Assembly: GCA_017554615.1 (NCBI GenBank)
Contig: JAFZHY010000004.1
Coordinates: 1 to 64,000, forward strand
Direction: 5' to 3'
From: Clostridia bacterium
Lineage (GTDB): Bacteria > Bacillota > Clostridia > UMGS1840 > HGM11507
DNA: 64,000 nucleotides
Shown here: positions 17,278 to 26,435 of the stretch, piece after piece
Layout of the letters: the number at the start of each line of letters is the position of its first letter
Numbering within the stretch: position 1 is the stretch's first letter
Made by a program: the position numbers and the translations under genes
The notes under the pieces: generated by a model
What the model saw: only the letters and a program-made list of their open reading frames with translations
What the model was told of the DNA's origin: nothing
Database searches by the model: none

Positions 17278-18290
17278 TGCTTAAAAAATTAACCGAAGCA
17301 TTTGGTGTATCAGGCTGCGATAAAGAGGTCAGAGATATTATAATTGATGAAATAAAAGACTATGTAACCGATATAAAAATTTTAAAAGATTCAAATATAA
17401 TAGCCTTTAAAAAGGGCAGAAAAACAAGTGATAAAAAAATAATGATAAGTGCACAGACCGACGAAGTAGGTTTAATGGTAAAAGATATTACAAAAGAGGG
17501 GTATCTTGAAATCTGCTCGGTAGGGGGGATAGATTCAAGAATTCTTCCGTCCAAAAAAGTATATGTGGGCGATAATAAAATACCAGGTATTATCGGTATA
17601 AAAGCAGTTCATATGACTGATAAAAAAGAAAGAGAAGAGTTAATACCGATAGAAAAACTATATGTTGATATAGGTGCTTATGATTACTTGGATGCTCTAA
17701 ATTATATAAACAGGGGAGATTATATCCTCTTTGATTCATCATACGAAGAATTATCTTCTACAAGGGTTATGGCAAAAGCACTTGATGACAGAGTCGGCGT
17801 TAAAATTCTTATTGACCTTTTAAAAGAAGAGAGTGAATACGATTTTTATGCAGTGTTTAATTCTCTTGAAGAAATAGGCCTAAAAGGTGCTATGACAGCG
17901 TCTTATTATATTAACCCTGATATTGCCTTAATCTTAGAGGGAACTACCTGCTCGGATGTTTTAGATACAAAAGAGCATCTTCAGTCAACAAATCTTTCAA
18001 AGGGTGCAGCCCTTTCAATATGGGACAAGGCATCAATATCGGATGCAAAACTTAATGATTATATAATAAATCTTGCTAAAAAAGAGGGAATACCTCTTCA
18101 ATATAAAAGAACTAACAAAGGCGGAAATGATGCAGGGACAATTCAGGTTGCAAAAGACGGATGCAAAACTGCAGTTTTATCCGTGCCTTTAAGATATATC
18201 CATTCCCCTGTATGTGTGATGGATAAAAATGATTTTAACTCGGCATTTAAAATAGCAAAAGCCTTTTTAAATAATGTGGGAGGTTTATAG
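17277..18290 (+). CDS. M42 family peptidase paralogue with one altered metal ligand
   Basis: The 337-residue protein is a second M42 paralogue. It keeps ALDDRVG, SLEEIGLKGA, GGNDAGTIQ and RYIHSP. The first metal-ligand motif, normally AHxDE, reads AQTDEVG, so Gln60 replaces His. The Asp of the DVT motif is Glu (ILEGTTCSD), a variant that I believe occurs in other M42 proteins. It may work with a single or altered metal site, or it may have changed specificity. It starts on the last base of the previous stop region and is 2 bp from the third copy, so the three are translationally coupled. Confidence 0.85.
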   Translation: MLKKLTEAFGVSGCDKEVRDIIIDEIKDYVTDIKILKDSNIIAFKKGRKTSDKKIMISAQTDEVGLMVKDITKEGYLEICSVGGIDSRILPSKKVYVGDNKIPGIIGIKAVHMTDKKEREELIPIEKLYVDIGAYDYLDALNYINRGDYILFDSSYEELSSTRVMAKALDDRVGVKILIDLLKEESEYDFYAVFNSLEEIGLKGAMTASYYINPDIALILEGTTCSDVLDTKEHLQSTNLSKGAALSIWDKASISDAKLNDYIINLAKKEGIPLQYKRTNKGGNDAGTIQVAKDGCKTAVLSVPLRYIHSPVCVMDKNDFNSAFKIAKAFLNNVGGL

Positions 18291-18292
18291 AA

Positions 18293-19243
18293 ATGGAAAA
18301 TATTAAAATTATAGAAAATATATTTGCCCTGTCAGGTTATGAAAATGATTTAGCCTTGTTTTTACTAAGTGAAACTAAAGGATATGTAGACGAAGGGTAT
18401 ATAGATAAACTTGGAAATGTAATTTTAAGAAAAAAGGGTACTGGCGAGAAACTTCTTATAAATGTTCCCATATCTTCTGACGGGTTTTTTATATCCCATA
18501 TAACCGAAGACTTTAAAGGGAAAATAAAAGGCGTTGGCAACATATGCTATGAAAAAATGCTTGGCAAAAGAGTAAGAAACCGTGATGGAAAAATCATTGG
18601 TGTTATTATGTCTGACTCGGATGAAGTAAAAGACGAAGACGATTTATATGTTGATTTTGGCGCTTATAAAAAAGAAGATGTTTTGGTTAAAGTAGGCGAC
18701 GTTTTAGAAGTTTTTGAAAAGTCTTTTGAAGTGGGAGATAATCTTTATGGTGTGTCGGTTGACAGATGTTTAAATATATCAGCACACCTTGATATAATAA
18801 AAAACTTAAATACCGATTTTGATTTATATTACTGTTTTAGTGTTATGGATAATACAGGATTTAAGGGTGCTAAAACTGCTGCTTTTAGTATAAACCCTGA
18901 TATATGTATAACCTCTTCTTTGTCTTATGAAAATTTAAAAGAAACAGATATTAAATTAAATAAAGGCGTAGTTGTAAGAATTAAAGACAGCCATATTATA
19001 GTAAATAAAAACTTAAGAGATATGGTTATTAAAAAACTTTCCCAAAATTTAGTGCCTTATCAGTTGGAGGTTTTGTCAAATTCAGGACTTTCTAATAACG
19101 AAATAATGTATCTTAATAACGGTATTTTAACTGCTAATATAAATCTTCCGGCAAAAGAAGCAGGAGGCTTAATAAAAACTGTAAATAAAAATGACTATAA
19201 AGAATTTAAAAAAGGTCTAATAGCAATAATTAACAAGGGGTAA
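18293..19243 (+). CDS. M42-like pseudoenzyme (catalytic residues lost)
   Basis: The 316-residue product aligns over its whole length with the two upstream M42 paralogues (conserved DLYVDFGAYK, GFKGAKTAAFSINPD, the C-terminal NKNDYKEF) but has lost nearly all catalytic residues. The AHxDE motif reads NVPISSDG, LDDKIG reads VDRCLN, GEEIG reads MDNTG, DVT reads SSL and the last His is in a NLPAKEAGG stretch without His. The reading frame is intact and codon use is like its neighbours, so this is a maintained protein rather than a pseudogene. A structural or regulatory subunit of a mixed M42 oligomer is a plausible role (inference). Confidence 0.75.
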   Translation: MENIKIIENIFALSGYENDLALFLLSETKGYVDEGYIDKLGNVILRKKGTGEKLLINVPISSDGFFISHITEDFKGKIKGVGNICYEKMLGKRVRNRDGKIIGVIMSDSDEVKDEDDLYVDFGAYKKEDVLVKVGDVLEVFEKSFEVGDNLYGVSVDRCLNISAHLDIIKNLNTDFDLYYCFSVMDNTGFKGAKTAAFSINPDICITSSLSYENLKETDIKLNKGVVVRIKDSHIIVNKNLRDMVIKKLSQNLVPYQLEVLSNSGLSNNEIMYLNNGILTANINLPAKEAGGLIKTVNKNDYKEFKKGLIAIINKG

Positions 19244-19247
19244 AAAA

Positions 19248-20522
19248 ATGATAGATTATAAAAAATATTTTGACGTGTCAGACAGGGCTGTTGAAATTGT
19301 AAATTGTGGCGAAGAAAGAGCAAAAGCCTCTTTTAAGAAAGTAGAAGAGATAGCAACAATAAATCAACTTAAGGTTTTAAAAGCGTTCAGGGATAACAGA
19401 ATAAGCGAAGCGCATTTTAACTCAACTTCAGGATATGGTTATGATGACTTGGGAAGAGATACCCTTGATAAACTCTATGCTGATATTTTCGGTGCAGAGG
19501 ATGCATTGGTAAGACACAATATAATCTCAGGCACTCATGCTCTTTCGCTTTGTCTTTTTGGAGTTTTAAGACCGAATGATACTTTGGTTGCAGTAACAGG
19601 AAAACCTTATGACACACTTGAAGAAACAATAGGTATAAGAGGGGAAGAAGGAGTCGGCTCCTTAAAAGATTTCGGAGTAAACTACAAAGAAGTTCCCTTG
19701 AAAAATTCCAAAGTTGATTTTGACGGGATAAAGAATGCAGTAGACGATAGCGTAAAGGCTGTTATTATACAAAGGTCAAAGGGTTATGATTTTAGAGAAT
19801 CTCTTTTAGTTGATGAAATCGGGGAAATTATTTCTTTTGTAAAAAGTATAAATAAAGATATAATCACAATAGTTGACAACTGCTACGGAGAATTTGTGGA
19901 AGATAAAGAGCCGACAGAAGTAGGAGCAGATTTAATGGCAGGATCTTTAATTAAAAACCCTGGCGGAAGTATCGCAAGAACAGGTGGATATATTGCTGGA
20001 AAGAAGGAATATGTCAAAATGTGTTCATATAAATTAAACGCAGTGGGAATAGGCAAAGAATGTGGTGCAACTTTAGGGCTTAATAAAGAAATGTATCAGG
20101 GTATATATTTTGCGCCTTTTATTGTATCTCAGGCAGTTAAAACTGCAATCTTGACTGCTCAAATATTTGAAGATGCAGGGTTTGATGTATGCCCTAAGGC
20201 AGACGAAAAAAGGTCTTGCATAATAGAAGCAATAAAGTTTGGCACAAAAGAGGGTGTTTGCCTGTTCTGTCAGGGAATTCAAAAAGGTGCAGCAGTAGAC
20301 TCTTTTGTAACTCCTATGCCATGGGATATGCCGGGTTATGAGCATCAGGTTATTATGGCTGCAGGTGCTTTTAATCAGGGGTCATCAATAGAACTTTCGG
20401 CAGACGGTCCTATAACTCCTCCTTATATTGCATATATGCAGGGTGGGGTTACATATGATTACGGTAAAACAGGCGTTCTTTTTGCTGTGGATAGCCTTCT
20501 TAAAAATAATATAATAAAATAA
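19248..20522 (+). CDS. Methionine gamma-lyase-like PLP enzyme (aluminium-resistance family)
   Basis: The 424-residue PLP-dependent protein matches the family typified by B. subtilis YnbB (Met_gamma_lyase, also called aluminium resistance protein). Features are STSGYGYDDLGRDTLD near the start, HNIISGTHALSL, the VDNCYGEF Asp that contacts PLP nitrogen, and GSLIKNPGG with the Schiff-base Lys. It probably cleaves a sulfur amino acid, but the reaction is not proven for the family. In Bacillus the orthologue lies near miaA, as here (miaA at 28257). It is the last gene of the murD operon, 4 bp after the M42 pseudoenzyme. Confidence 0.85.
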   Translation: MIDYKKYFDVSDRAVEIVNCGEERAKASFKKVEEIATINQLKVLKAFRDNRISEAHFNSTSGYGYDDLGRDTLDKLYADIFGAEDALVRHNIISGTHALSLCLFGVLRPNDTLVAVTGKPYDTLEETIGIRGEEGVGSLKDFGVNYKEVPLKNSKVDFDGIKNAVDDSVKAVIIQRSKGYDFRESLLVDEIGEIISFVKSINKDIITIVDNCYGEFVEDKEPTEVGADLMAGSLIKNPGGSIARTGGYIAGKKEYVKMCSYKLNAVGIGKECGATLGLNKEMYQGIYFAPFIVSQAVKTAILTAQIFEDAGFDVCPKADEKRSCIIEAIKFGTKEGVCLFCQGIQKGAAVDSFVTPMPWDMPGYEHQVIMAAGAFNQGSSIELSADGPITPPYIAYMQGGVTYDYGKTGVLFAVDSLLKNNIIK

Positions 20523-20534
20523 CTCAATATATAC

Positions 20535-20563
20535 TTGACTAAAAATATTAAATGGGTTAAAAT
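20535..20563 (+). promoter_or_regulatory. Promoter of the AspT-type transporter gene
   Basis: TTGACT (20535-20540), 17-bp spacer, TAAAAT (20558-20563); start codon at 20587. Confidence 0.7.
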
Positions 20564-20586
20564 GCTTAAAGAAATGGGGTAATTAA

Positions 20587-21825
20587 ATGAGTTTATTTGG
20601 TGGTGTTATTTCCATTACAGGAATTACATATCTTGTTTTCTGCCTGTTTGCAATTACAATAATAGGCTATGCACTTGGCAGAATTACATTTAAAGGCGTA
20701 TCACTTGGTACTGCAGGGGTATTTATTGTTGCACTTATATTTGGTTGCGTTTTTTACGACGATTTATCCAAACAACTTCCTGAGTATACATCCAATGCGC
20801 TTAAAGTTGTTGAAAATATAGGGCTTATACTGTTCGTTTCATCAGTTGGCTTTATCGCAGGGCCAAAGTTTTTTGGAAATATAAAGAAAAACTTTACATC
20901 TTATGTACTGTTAGGTTTTATAATTATTGTTGCAGGAGGCATTTGCGCAGTTTTATGTGTATATGCAGGAAAACTTATGGGTGAGACTGATATGCAGAAA
21001 TTATCTGCCATAGTTTCAGGGCTTTTTGCAGGAGCGCTTACATCTACACCTGCCTTTTCTGCGGCAAAAGCATCTGTTTCTACAAACGAACTTGAGCAGT
21101 TAGTTTCCGTGGGATATGGTATAGCATATATATTTGGTGTTATCGGCGTTGTTTTATTTGTTCAACTTATGCCAAAAATTTTAAAAGTAAATATGAAAGA
21201 AGAAAGAGAAAAACTTATTGCTTTAGAAAATGCATCTGATACAAAAAAAATTACAGGTAAACTTTTAGAACTTGACAGTTTTGGTATTGCACCTTTTGCA
21301 CTTAGTGCAATTATTGGTATAGTTATTGGTATGATTAAAATTCCTCTTTCATCCAAAGGTCTTGACGGAACAACATTCTCCCTTACAACAACAGGCGGAT
21401 GTTTACTGGCAGCACTTGTTTTCGGCCACTTTGGAAAGGCTGGAAAAGTTAATCTTATGCCAAGTGTAACAACACTTAAAGTATTCAGAGAATTTGGGCT
21501 TGTGCTTTTCTTAATAGGCGCAGGTATTTCTGGCGGAGCAAGATTTGTTCAGGAATTTAAAATAGATTATTTTGTTTACGGTGCTTTAATGACTGTTGTG
21601 CCTATGATTATAGGGTTTATCTTTGCAAAATTTGTGCTTAAGATGAATATTTTAAATATTTTAGGTTCAATCACAGGAGGAATGACAAGTACCCCTGCAT
21701 TAGGAACTTTAATTCATGTAGCAGGTACAGAAGATGTTGCCGCAGCATATGCTGCAACCTATCCTATCGCTCTTGTAGCAGTTGTGTTGGTATCGCAGTT
21801 TATTATAATATTCTTTGCAGTTTAA
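20587..21825 (+). CDS. AspT/YidE/YbjL-type permease (AAE family), no TrkA domain
   Basis: The 412-residue membrane protein has two homologous halves, each with the signature GxxTSTPA (GALTSTPAFSAA near residue 150 and GGMTSTPALG near 365). This duplication is typical of the aspartate:alanine exchanger family (AspT, YidE, YbjL). The TrkA-C domains usually found between the halves are absent; only a short charged loop (about 200-220) is present. It is likely an organic or amino acid transporter; the substrate is unknown. The gene has its own consensus promoter and a terminator at 21840. Confidence 0.78.
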   Translation: MSLFGGVISITGITYLVFCLFAITIIGYALGRITFKGVSLGTAGVFIVALIFGCVFYDDLSKQLPEYTSNALKVVENIGLILFVSSVGFIAGPKFFGNIKKNFTSYVLLGFIIIVAGGICAVLCVYAGKLMGETDMQKLSAIVSGLFAGALTSTPAFSAAKASVSTNELEQLVSVGYGIAYIFGVIGVVLFVQLMPKILKVNMKEEREKLIALENASDTKKITGKLLELDSFGIAPFALSAIIGIVIGMIKIPLSSKGLDGTTFSLTTTGGCLLAALVFGHFGKAGKVNLMPSVTTLKVFREFGLVLFLIGAGISGGARFVQEFKIDYFVYGALMTVVPMIIGFIFAKFVLKMNILNILGSITGGMTSTPALGTLIHVAGTEDVAAAYAATYPIALVAVVLVSQFIIIFFAV

Positions 21826-21839
21826 AGGTTAAAAATTTA

Positions 21840-21877
21840 AGAGTCTTATCATTTATATTCTGATAAGGCTCTTTTTT
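21840..21877 (+). terminator. Terminator after the AspT-type transporter gene
   Basis: AGAGTCTTATCA pairs with TGATAAGGCTCT (one G-U) around a 9-nt loop, followed by T residues. Confidence 0.88.
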
Positions 21878-21897
21878 AATTTTTAGGTTAAAAAATA

Positions 21898-21926
21898 TTG
21901 TAATATTTTAAAAATTATGCTAAAAT
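21898..21926 (+). promoter_or_regulatory. Promoter of the miaB-ileS operon
   Basis: TTGTAA (21898-21903), 17-bp spacer and TAAAAT (21921-21926). The following AT-rich stretch also holds a TATAAT, so a second start is possible. Confidence 0.55.
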
Positions 21927-21970
21927 ATATTATTATTTAAAATATATAATATATTATGGAGGATAGTGTC

Positions 21971-23362
21971 TTGAATAAGATATCCGCTAACGAAATAAAA
22001 AGGCAAAAAGACTTTGTTTTAAAAGTAAAAAATGAGATAGATAAAGGAATTTATGCATGTGTTATAACCTACGGTTGTCAACAGAATGAGAACGATTCTG
22101 AAAAGTTAAAAGCGTATTTATCCGATATGGGTTATAAAATATGTGATACGCCAGAAAAAGCAAAGGTTATTATATTTAATACCTGCGCAGTAAGAGAGGG
22201 CGCTCAGGAAAGAGTGTATGGAAACTTAGGTGCGCTAAAACACCGAAAGCAAAAAGAAGATGATTTAATTATCGGAATTTGCGGATGTATGGCTCAGCAG
22301 GAAGAAGTTTCAAAAAGAATAAAATCACAATTTCGCCATGTTGATATAGTGTTTGGTACTCACAGTCTATACCGTTTTCCCGAAATAATGTGGGAAGTTA
22401 TATCAAAAAGAGTAAGAAAATTTGATATTATAGACTGCGATGGGTATATAGTAGAGGGGATAGACCAGTTAAGAGAAGATAAATTCAGAGCGTCAGTTTC
22501 TATTATGTACGGTTGCAATAATTTTTGTTCGTACTGTATAGTGCCTTATGTAAGGGGAAGAGAAAGAAGCCGAGACCCTGAAAATATAATTTCAGAAATT
22601 AAGGAACTTAATGATAAAGGGTATAAGGAAATTACTCTTTTAGGGCAGAATGTAAACTCATACGGAAAAGATTTAGACGAGCCTTTTGATTTTGCCGACC
22701 TTATTAAAGAGGTTAATAAAATTGACGGGATAAAGAGAATAAAGTTTATGACATCTCATCCTAAAGATATCTCGGATAAACTCATAAATGCTATGGCAGA
22801 ATGTGAAAAGGTTGTTCCTTATCTTCATCTTCCTTTTCAATCGGGAAGTAACCGTATTTTAGAGAAGATGAACAGAAAATATACAAGGGAAAAATATCTT
22901 GACATAATAAGAAAGGTAAGAGAAAAAATACCAAACATTGCTTTATCCAGCGATGTAATTGTCGGGTTCCCTAATGAAACCTATGAAGACTTTTTAGAAA
23001 CTCTAAATCTTATTAAAGAAGTAAGGTTTGACACACTCTTTACCTTTATCTATTCCAAAAGGCCTGGCACACCTGCCGCAAAAATGGAAGACAGTATTTC
23101 ACAGGAAGAAAAGCATAAGAATTTTAATGAACTTTTAGAAGTTCAGAATGCTATTTCAAAAGAAATAAACGATACCTATGTGGGAAATACTTATAGCGTT
23201 CTGGTAGAAGGCGTGAGCAAAAATAACCCTGATATGATGTCAGGAAGAACAGATACAAATAAAATAATAAACTTCGCAAAAAAAGACGCAAAAGAGGGCG
23301 ATATTGTTAATGTTAAAGTTACAAGTTCGCAAACTTGGGCGCTTATAGGCGAAGAAGTATAA
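21971..23362 (+). CDS. miaB: tRNA-2-methylthio-N6-isopentenyladenosine synthase (radical SAM)
   Basis: The 463-residue methylthiotransferase adds a methylthio group to i6A37 of tRNAs. The N-terminal UPF0004 domain has its three cluster cysteines in TYGCQQNENDSE, NTCAVREGAQ and ICGCMAQQ. The radical SAM motif CNNFCSYC near residue 182 holds the second 4Fe-4S cluster, and a TRAM domain ends the protein. An ATG at 21956 lies inside the ribosome site (ATGGAGGAT). The TTG at 21971, eight bases after GGAGG, is therefore the better start. It heads an eleven-gene operon that also contains miaA, which makes its substrate. Confidence 0.92.
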   Translation: MNKISANEIKRQKDFVLKVKNEIDKGIYACVITYGCQQNENDSEKLKAYLSDMGYKICDTPEKAKVIIFNTCAVREGAQERVYGNLGALKHRKQKEDDLIIGICGCMAQQEEVSKRIKSQFRHVDIVFGTHSLYRFPEIMWEVISKRVRKFDIIDCDGYIVEGIDQLREDKFRASVSIMYGCNNFCSYCIVPYVRGRERSRDPENIISEIKELNDKGYKEITLLGQNVNSYGKDLDEPFDFADLIKEVNKIDGIKRIKFMTSHPKDISDKLINAMAECEKVVPYLHLPFQSGSNRILEKMNRKYTREKYLDIIRKVREKIPNIALSSDVIVGFPNETYEDFLETLNLIKEVRFDTLFTFIYSKRPGTPAAKMEDSISQEEKHKNFNELLEVQNAISKEINDTYVGNTYSVLVEGVSKNNPDMMSGRTDTNKIINFAKKDAKEGDIVNVKVTSSQTWALIGEEV

Positions 23363-23377
23363 AAAGGAGAAATTACA

Positions 23378-23755
23378 ATGAACGAATTATTACAAAAAGC
23401 ACAGGAACTTGCAGAACTTATTAAAACAAGTAAAGAATACTTACTTGCAAAAGAAACTGAAGCCATTCAGGCAAATGATGAAAAAGCGCAACAGATGATT
23501 CAAGCATATAACGATAAAAGAAGAGATATCGCAGTAAGAATGCAGTGCTCTCAGTTAAGCGAAGAAGAAACAGAAGCGGTAAGAAAAGAAATAAACGATG
23601 CGTTTAACGAACTTATGGAATATGATGTTATAAAAAACTATGTAGAAGCGCAGAAAGATTTTGAAATATTAAATCAGCAGATTATGAACATTATTTCAGG
23701 CGCAGTAAACGGTGGTTGCGGCGGTTCATGTTCTAGTTGTTCAGGTTGCCACTAA
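23378..23755 (+). CDS. YlbF/YmcA (Ric-complex type) protein with Cys-rich tail
   Basis: The 125-residue helical protein fits the YlbF/YmcA family. In B. subtilis YmcA (RicA), YlbF (RicF) and YaaT (RicT) form a complex with iron-sulfur clusters that affects RNase Y-dependent mRNA processing and MiaB activity, and ymcA follows miaB directly, as this gene does. The C-terminal tail is GGCGGSCSSCSGCH, a cluster of four cysteines and one histidine that could ligate an iron-sulfur cluster. Which of the two family members it represents is not clear by eye. RicT is not in the window. Confidence 0.8.
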   Translation: MNELLQKAQELAELIKTSKEYLLAKETEAIQANDEKAQQMIQAYNDKRRDIAVRMQCSQLSEEETEAVRKEINDAFNELMEYDVIKNYVEAQKDFEILNQQIMNIISGAVNGGCGGSCSSCSGCH

Positions 23756-23780
23756 TTTAAAAAAACGGGAGAATTAAAAA

Positions 23781-26432
23781 ATGGGGAAATTCATACTGGA
23801 AGATTTATTAAATGAAAATATATCTCCGATGATGAAGCAGTATATTGAGTTAAAGTTAAAGAATAAGGATAAAATAATTTTTTATCGTTTAGGGGACTTT
23901 TACGAAATGTTCTTTGACGATGCAATTCTTACATCCAAACTTTTAGAACTTACTTTAACAGGCAGAGACTGCGGACTTACAGAACGTGCGCCTATGTGTG
24001 GTGTTCCTCATCATTCGGTGTCAGGATATATCGGCAAACTTACAAGTTTGGGATATAAAGTAGCCATCTGCGAACAGGTGGAAGACCTTAAGGACAAAAA
24101 GGGGATAGTAAAAAGAGAAATAGTAAGAGTTATTACACCGGGAACAGTTACCGATACTGATGTGCTAAGTGAAAAGAGCAATAACTTTTTATGCTCAGTA
24201 TACGGCGATGAAAAAGGCGTGTGTATGGTTTTTTCTGATGTTTCAACAGGTGAACTTGATATTATAAATCCCATTATGGAAAGCGAATATGCCTACAAGA
24301 TAATAAGCGAACTTTCTAAATATTCCCCAAAAGAAATTCTTATAAATAAAAAGTTAGCACAAAATGAAAAACTTTTAAAAGAAATCAGTTTAAGATACTC
24401 CCCGTATATAAATTCTATTGACGAAGAAGATTATGATAATAATAACGGTATTAAGATTATAAAGAGTAAATTTACCGATTATGAACTTGGAAAAACAAAT
24501 ATATTAAATTATAAGCAGTCGGTTAACGCTCTTTCTAAAATGATAGAATACCTTTGCGAAACTCAGTTTAACGAGCTTAAGCACGTTAGTAAATTTGAAT
24601 GTTATAATGAAGAAGATTTTGCCCATATTGATATTTCCACTAAAAGAAATTTAGAACTTACAGGCACTTTAAGGGATAACAATAAACAGGGGTCGCTTAT
24701 TGGTATACTTGATAAAACCTCTACCTCTATGGGTGCAAGGCTTCTTAAACAATATATTGAAATGCCTCTTAAATCTTATGTTCATATTGCCCTAAGACAC
24801 GGAGCAGTAGAAGAACTTTTAGAAAAAAGAGAGGTAAGAGAAGAAATAATAAAGAAACTAGATTTTGTATACGATATTGAAAGACTTGCCTCAAGGGTTT
24901 CATATAAAAGCGCTAACGGAAGAGATTTGGTTGCCTTAAGAAAATCTTTTGGCTGTGTACCTGAAATTAGAAGCATACTATCAAAGTGTACAAGCACACT
25001 CTTAAAAGAAATATATGAAGAACTTGACCCTTTAACTGACGGAGTGGATATATTAGACCGTGCCCTTAATGAAGCACAACCCCTTTCGGTAAAAGAGGGT
25101 GGTCTTATAAAAGACGGTTATAATGAAAAGTTAGACGAACTTCGCCGTGCTATGAGAGAGGGCAAGGAATGGATTTTACAGATAGAAAATCAGGAAAGAG
25201 AAAAAACAGGAATTAAAAATCTTAAAATAAGTTTTAATAAAGTATTCGGCTATTATATTGAAGTAACAAAATCATACTTAAATATGGTGCCTGACTACTT
25301 TGTGAGAAAACAGACTCTTGCAAACTGCGAAAGATATATAACCTCAAAGTTAAAGGATATTGAAAGCCTTGTTATCGGTGCAGAAGATAAAAGTATTAAC
25401 CTTGAGTATGAACTCTTTGCCGAAATAAGAGAAGAAATGTATAAAAGATTGGAAAGAATTCAGAAAACTGCCAAAGCACTGGCAAAACTTGATGTTCTTT
25501 GTTCTTTTGCAACGGTTGCCTTTAAAAACCATTATGTTAAACCAACTCTGTCTTCTGACGGAAAGATTATCATAAAAGAGGGAAGACATCCTGTGGTTGA
25601 AAAGGTTGTTACAACAGGCGCATTTATCCCTAATGATACATATCTTGATATGACTGATAATATATTTTCCATTATCACAGGGCCTAATATGGCAGGTAAA
25701 TCTACCTATATGCGTCAGGTGGCTCTTATTACTTTAATGAGTCAGATTGGCTCATTCGTTCCCGCAAGAAGCGCTACTCTTCCTGTTGTGGATAAGATAT
25801 TTACAAGAGTAGGAGCATCGGATGACCTTGCTTCAGGTCAGTCTACCTTTATGGTGGAAATGAGCGAAGTGTCCAATATATTAAAAAATGCCACTAAAGA
25901 CAGCCTTGTTATTTTAGACGAAATAGGCAGAGGCACATCCACCTTTGACGGTCTTAGCATAGCATGGTCGGTAGTGGAATATATACTTAAAAAAATTGGA
26001 GCAAAAACTCTTTTTGCAACTCATTATCACGAACTTACCGTTCTTGAAGAAAAATTAAAAGGTGTTAAAAATTATCAGGTCGCAGTTAAAAAAAGAGGCG
26101 ATGATATAACTTTTTTAAGAAAAATTATTGAGGGTGGCACTGATGACAGTTACGGTATAGAAGTTGCCCTTCTTGCAGGAGTGCCTAATGATGTTGTAAA
26201 AAGAGCAAGAGAAATAGTAAAAGTTTTAGAAAGCAAAGACCTTGCTATTGATGAAATTACTTTAAAAAATATGCCTGAGCCAAAAAAAGAGGATGACACT
26301 CAGATTGGCTTTGTAAATATGGCAAATGATAATATAGTTAAAACCTTAAAGGGAATAGATGTTACCACTCTTACTCCCGTTGAGGCACTTAACATTCTTT
26401 ACGATTTAAGTAATAAAGTTAAGGAGTTATAA
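23781..26432 (+). CDS. mutS: DNA mismatch repair protein MutS
   Basis: The 883-residue protein has the mismatch-binding N-terminal domain with YRLGDFYEMFFDDA (the GxFYE mismatch-reading Phe-Glu) near residue 37. The clamp and lever region is followed by the ATPase with Walker A GPNMAGKST near 634 and Walker B DEIGRGTSTFDG. It recognises mispairs and recruits MutL. Length matches MutS1, not MutS2. It lies 4 bp before mutL, so the two are translationally coupled. Confidence 0.96.
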   Translation: MGKFILEDLLNENISPMMKQYIELKLKNKDKIIFYRLGDFYEMFFDDAILTSKLLELTLTGRDCGLTERAPMCGVPHHSVSGYIGKLTSLGYKVAICEQVEDLKDKKGIVKREIVRVITPGTVTDTDVLSEKSNNFLCSVYGDEKGVCMVFSDVSTGELDIINPIMESEYAYKIISELSKYSPKEILINKKLAQNEKLLKEISLRYSPYINSIDEEDYDNNNGIKIIKSKFTDYELGKTNILNYKQSVNALSKMIEYLCETQFNELKHVSKFECYNEEDFAHIDISTKRNLELTGTLRDNNKQGSLIGILDKTSTSMGARLLKQYIEMPLKSYVHIALRHGAVEELLEKREVREEIIKKLDFVYDIERLASRVSYKSANGRDLVALRKSFGCVPEIRSILSKCTSTLLKEIYEELDPLTDGVDILDRALNEAQPLSVKEGGLIKDGYNEKLDELRRAMREGKEWILQIENQEREKTGIKNLKISFNKVFGYYIEVTKSYLNMVPDYFVRKQTLANCERYITSKLKDIESLVIGAEDKSINLEYELFAEIREEMYKRLERIQKTAKALAKLDVLCSFATVAFKNHYVKPTLSSDGKIIIKEGRHPVVEKVVTTGAFIPNDTYLDMTDNIFSIITGPNMAGKSTYMRQVALITLMSQIGSFVPARSATLPVVDKIFTRVGASDDLASGQSTFMVEMSEVSNILKNATKDSLVILDEIGRGTSTFDGLSIAWSVVEYILKKIGAKTLFATHYHELTVLEEKLKGVKNYQVAVKKRGDDITFLRKIIEGGTDDSYGIEVALLAGVPNDVVKRAREIVKVLESKDLAIDEITLKNMPEPKKEDDTQIGFVNMANDNIVKTLKGIDVTTLTPVEALNILYDLSNKVKEL

Positions 26433-26435
26433 AAA

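Noticed and set aside
18293-19243. Third M42 copy as a pseudogene
   Set aside because: The frame is open over the full family length, the spacing to neighbours is tight (2 and 4 bp) and codon use is normal.
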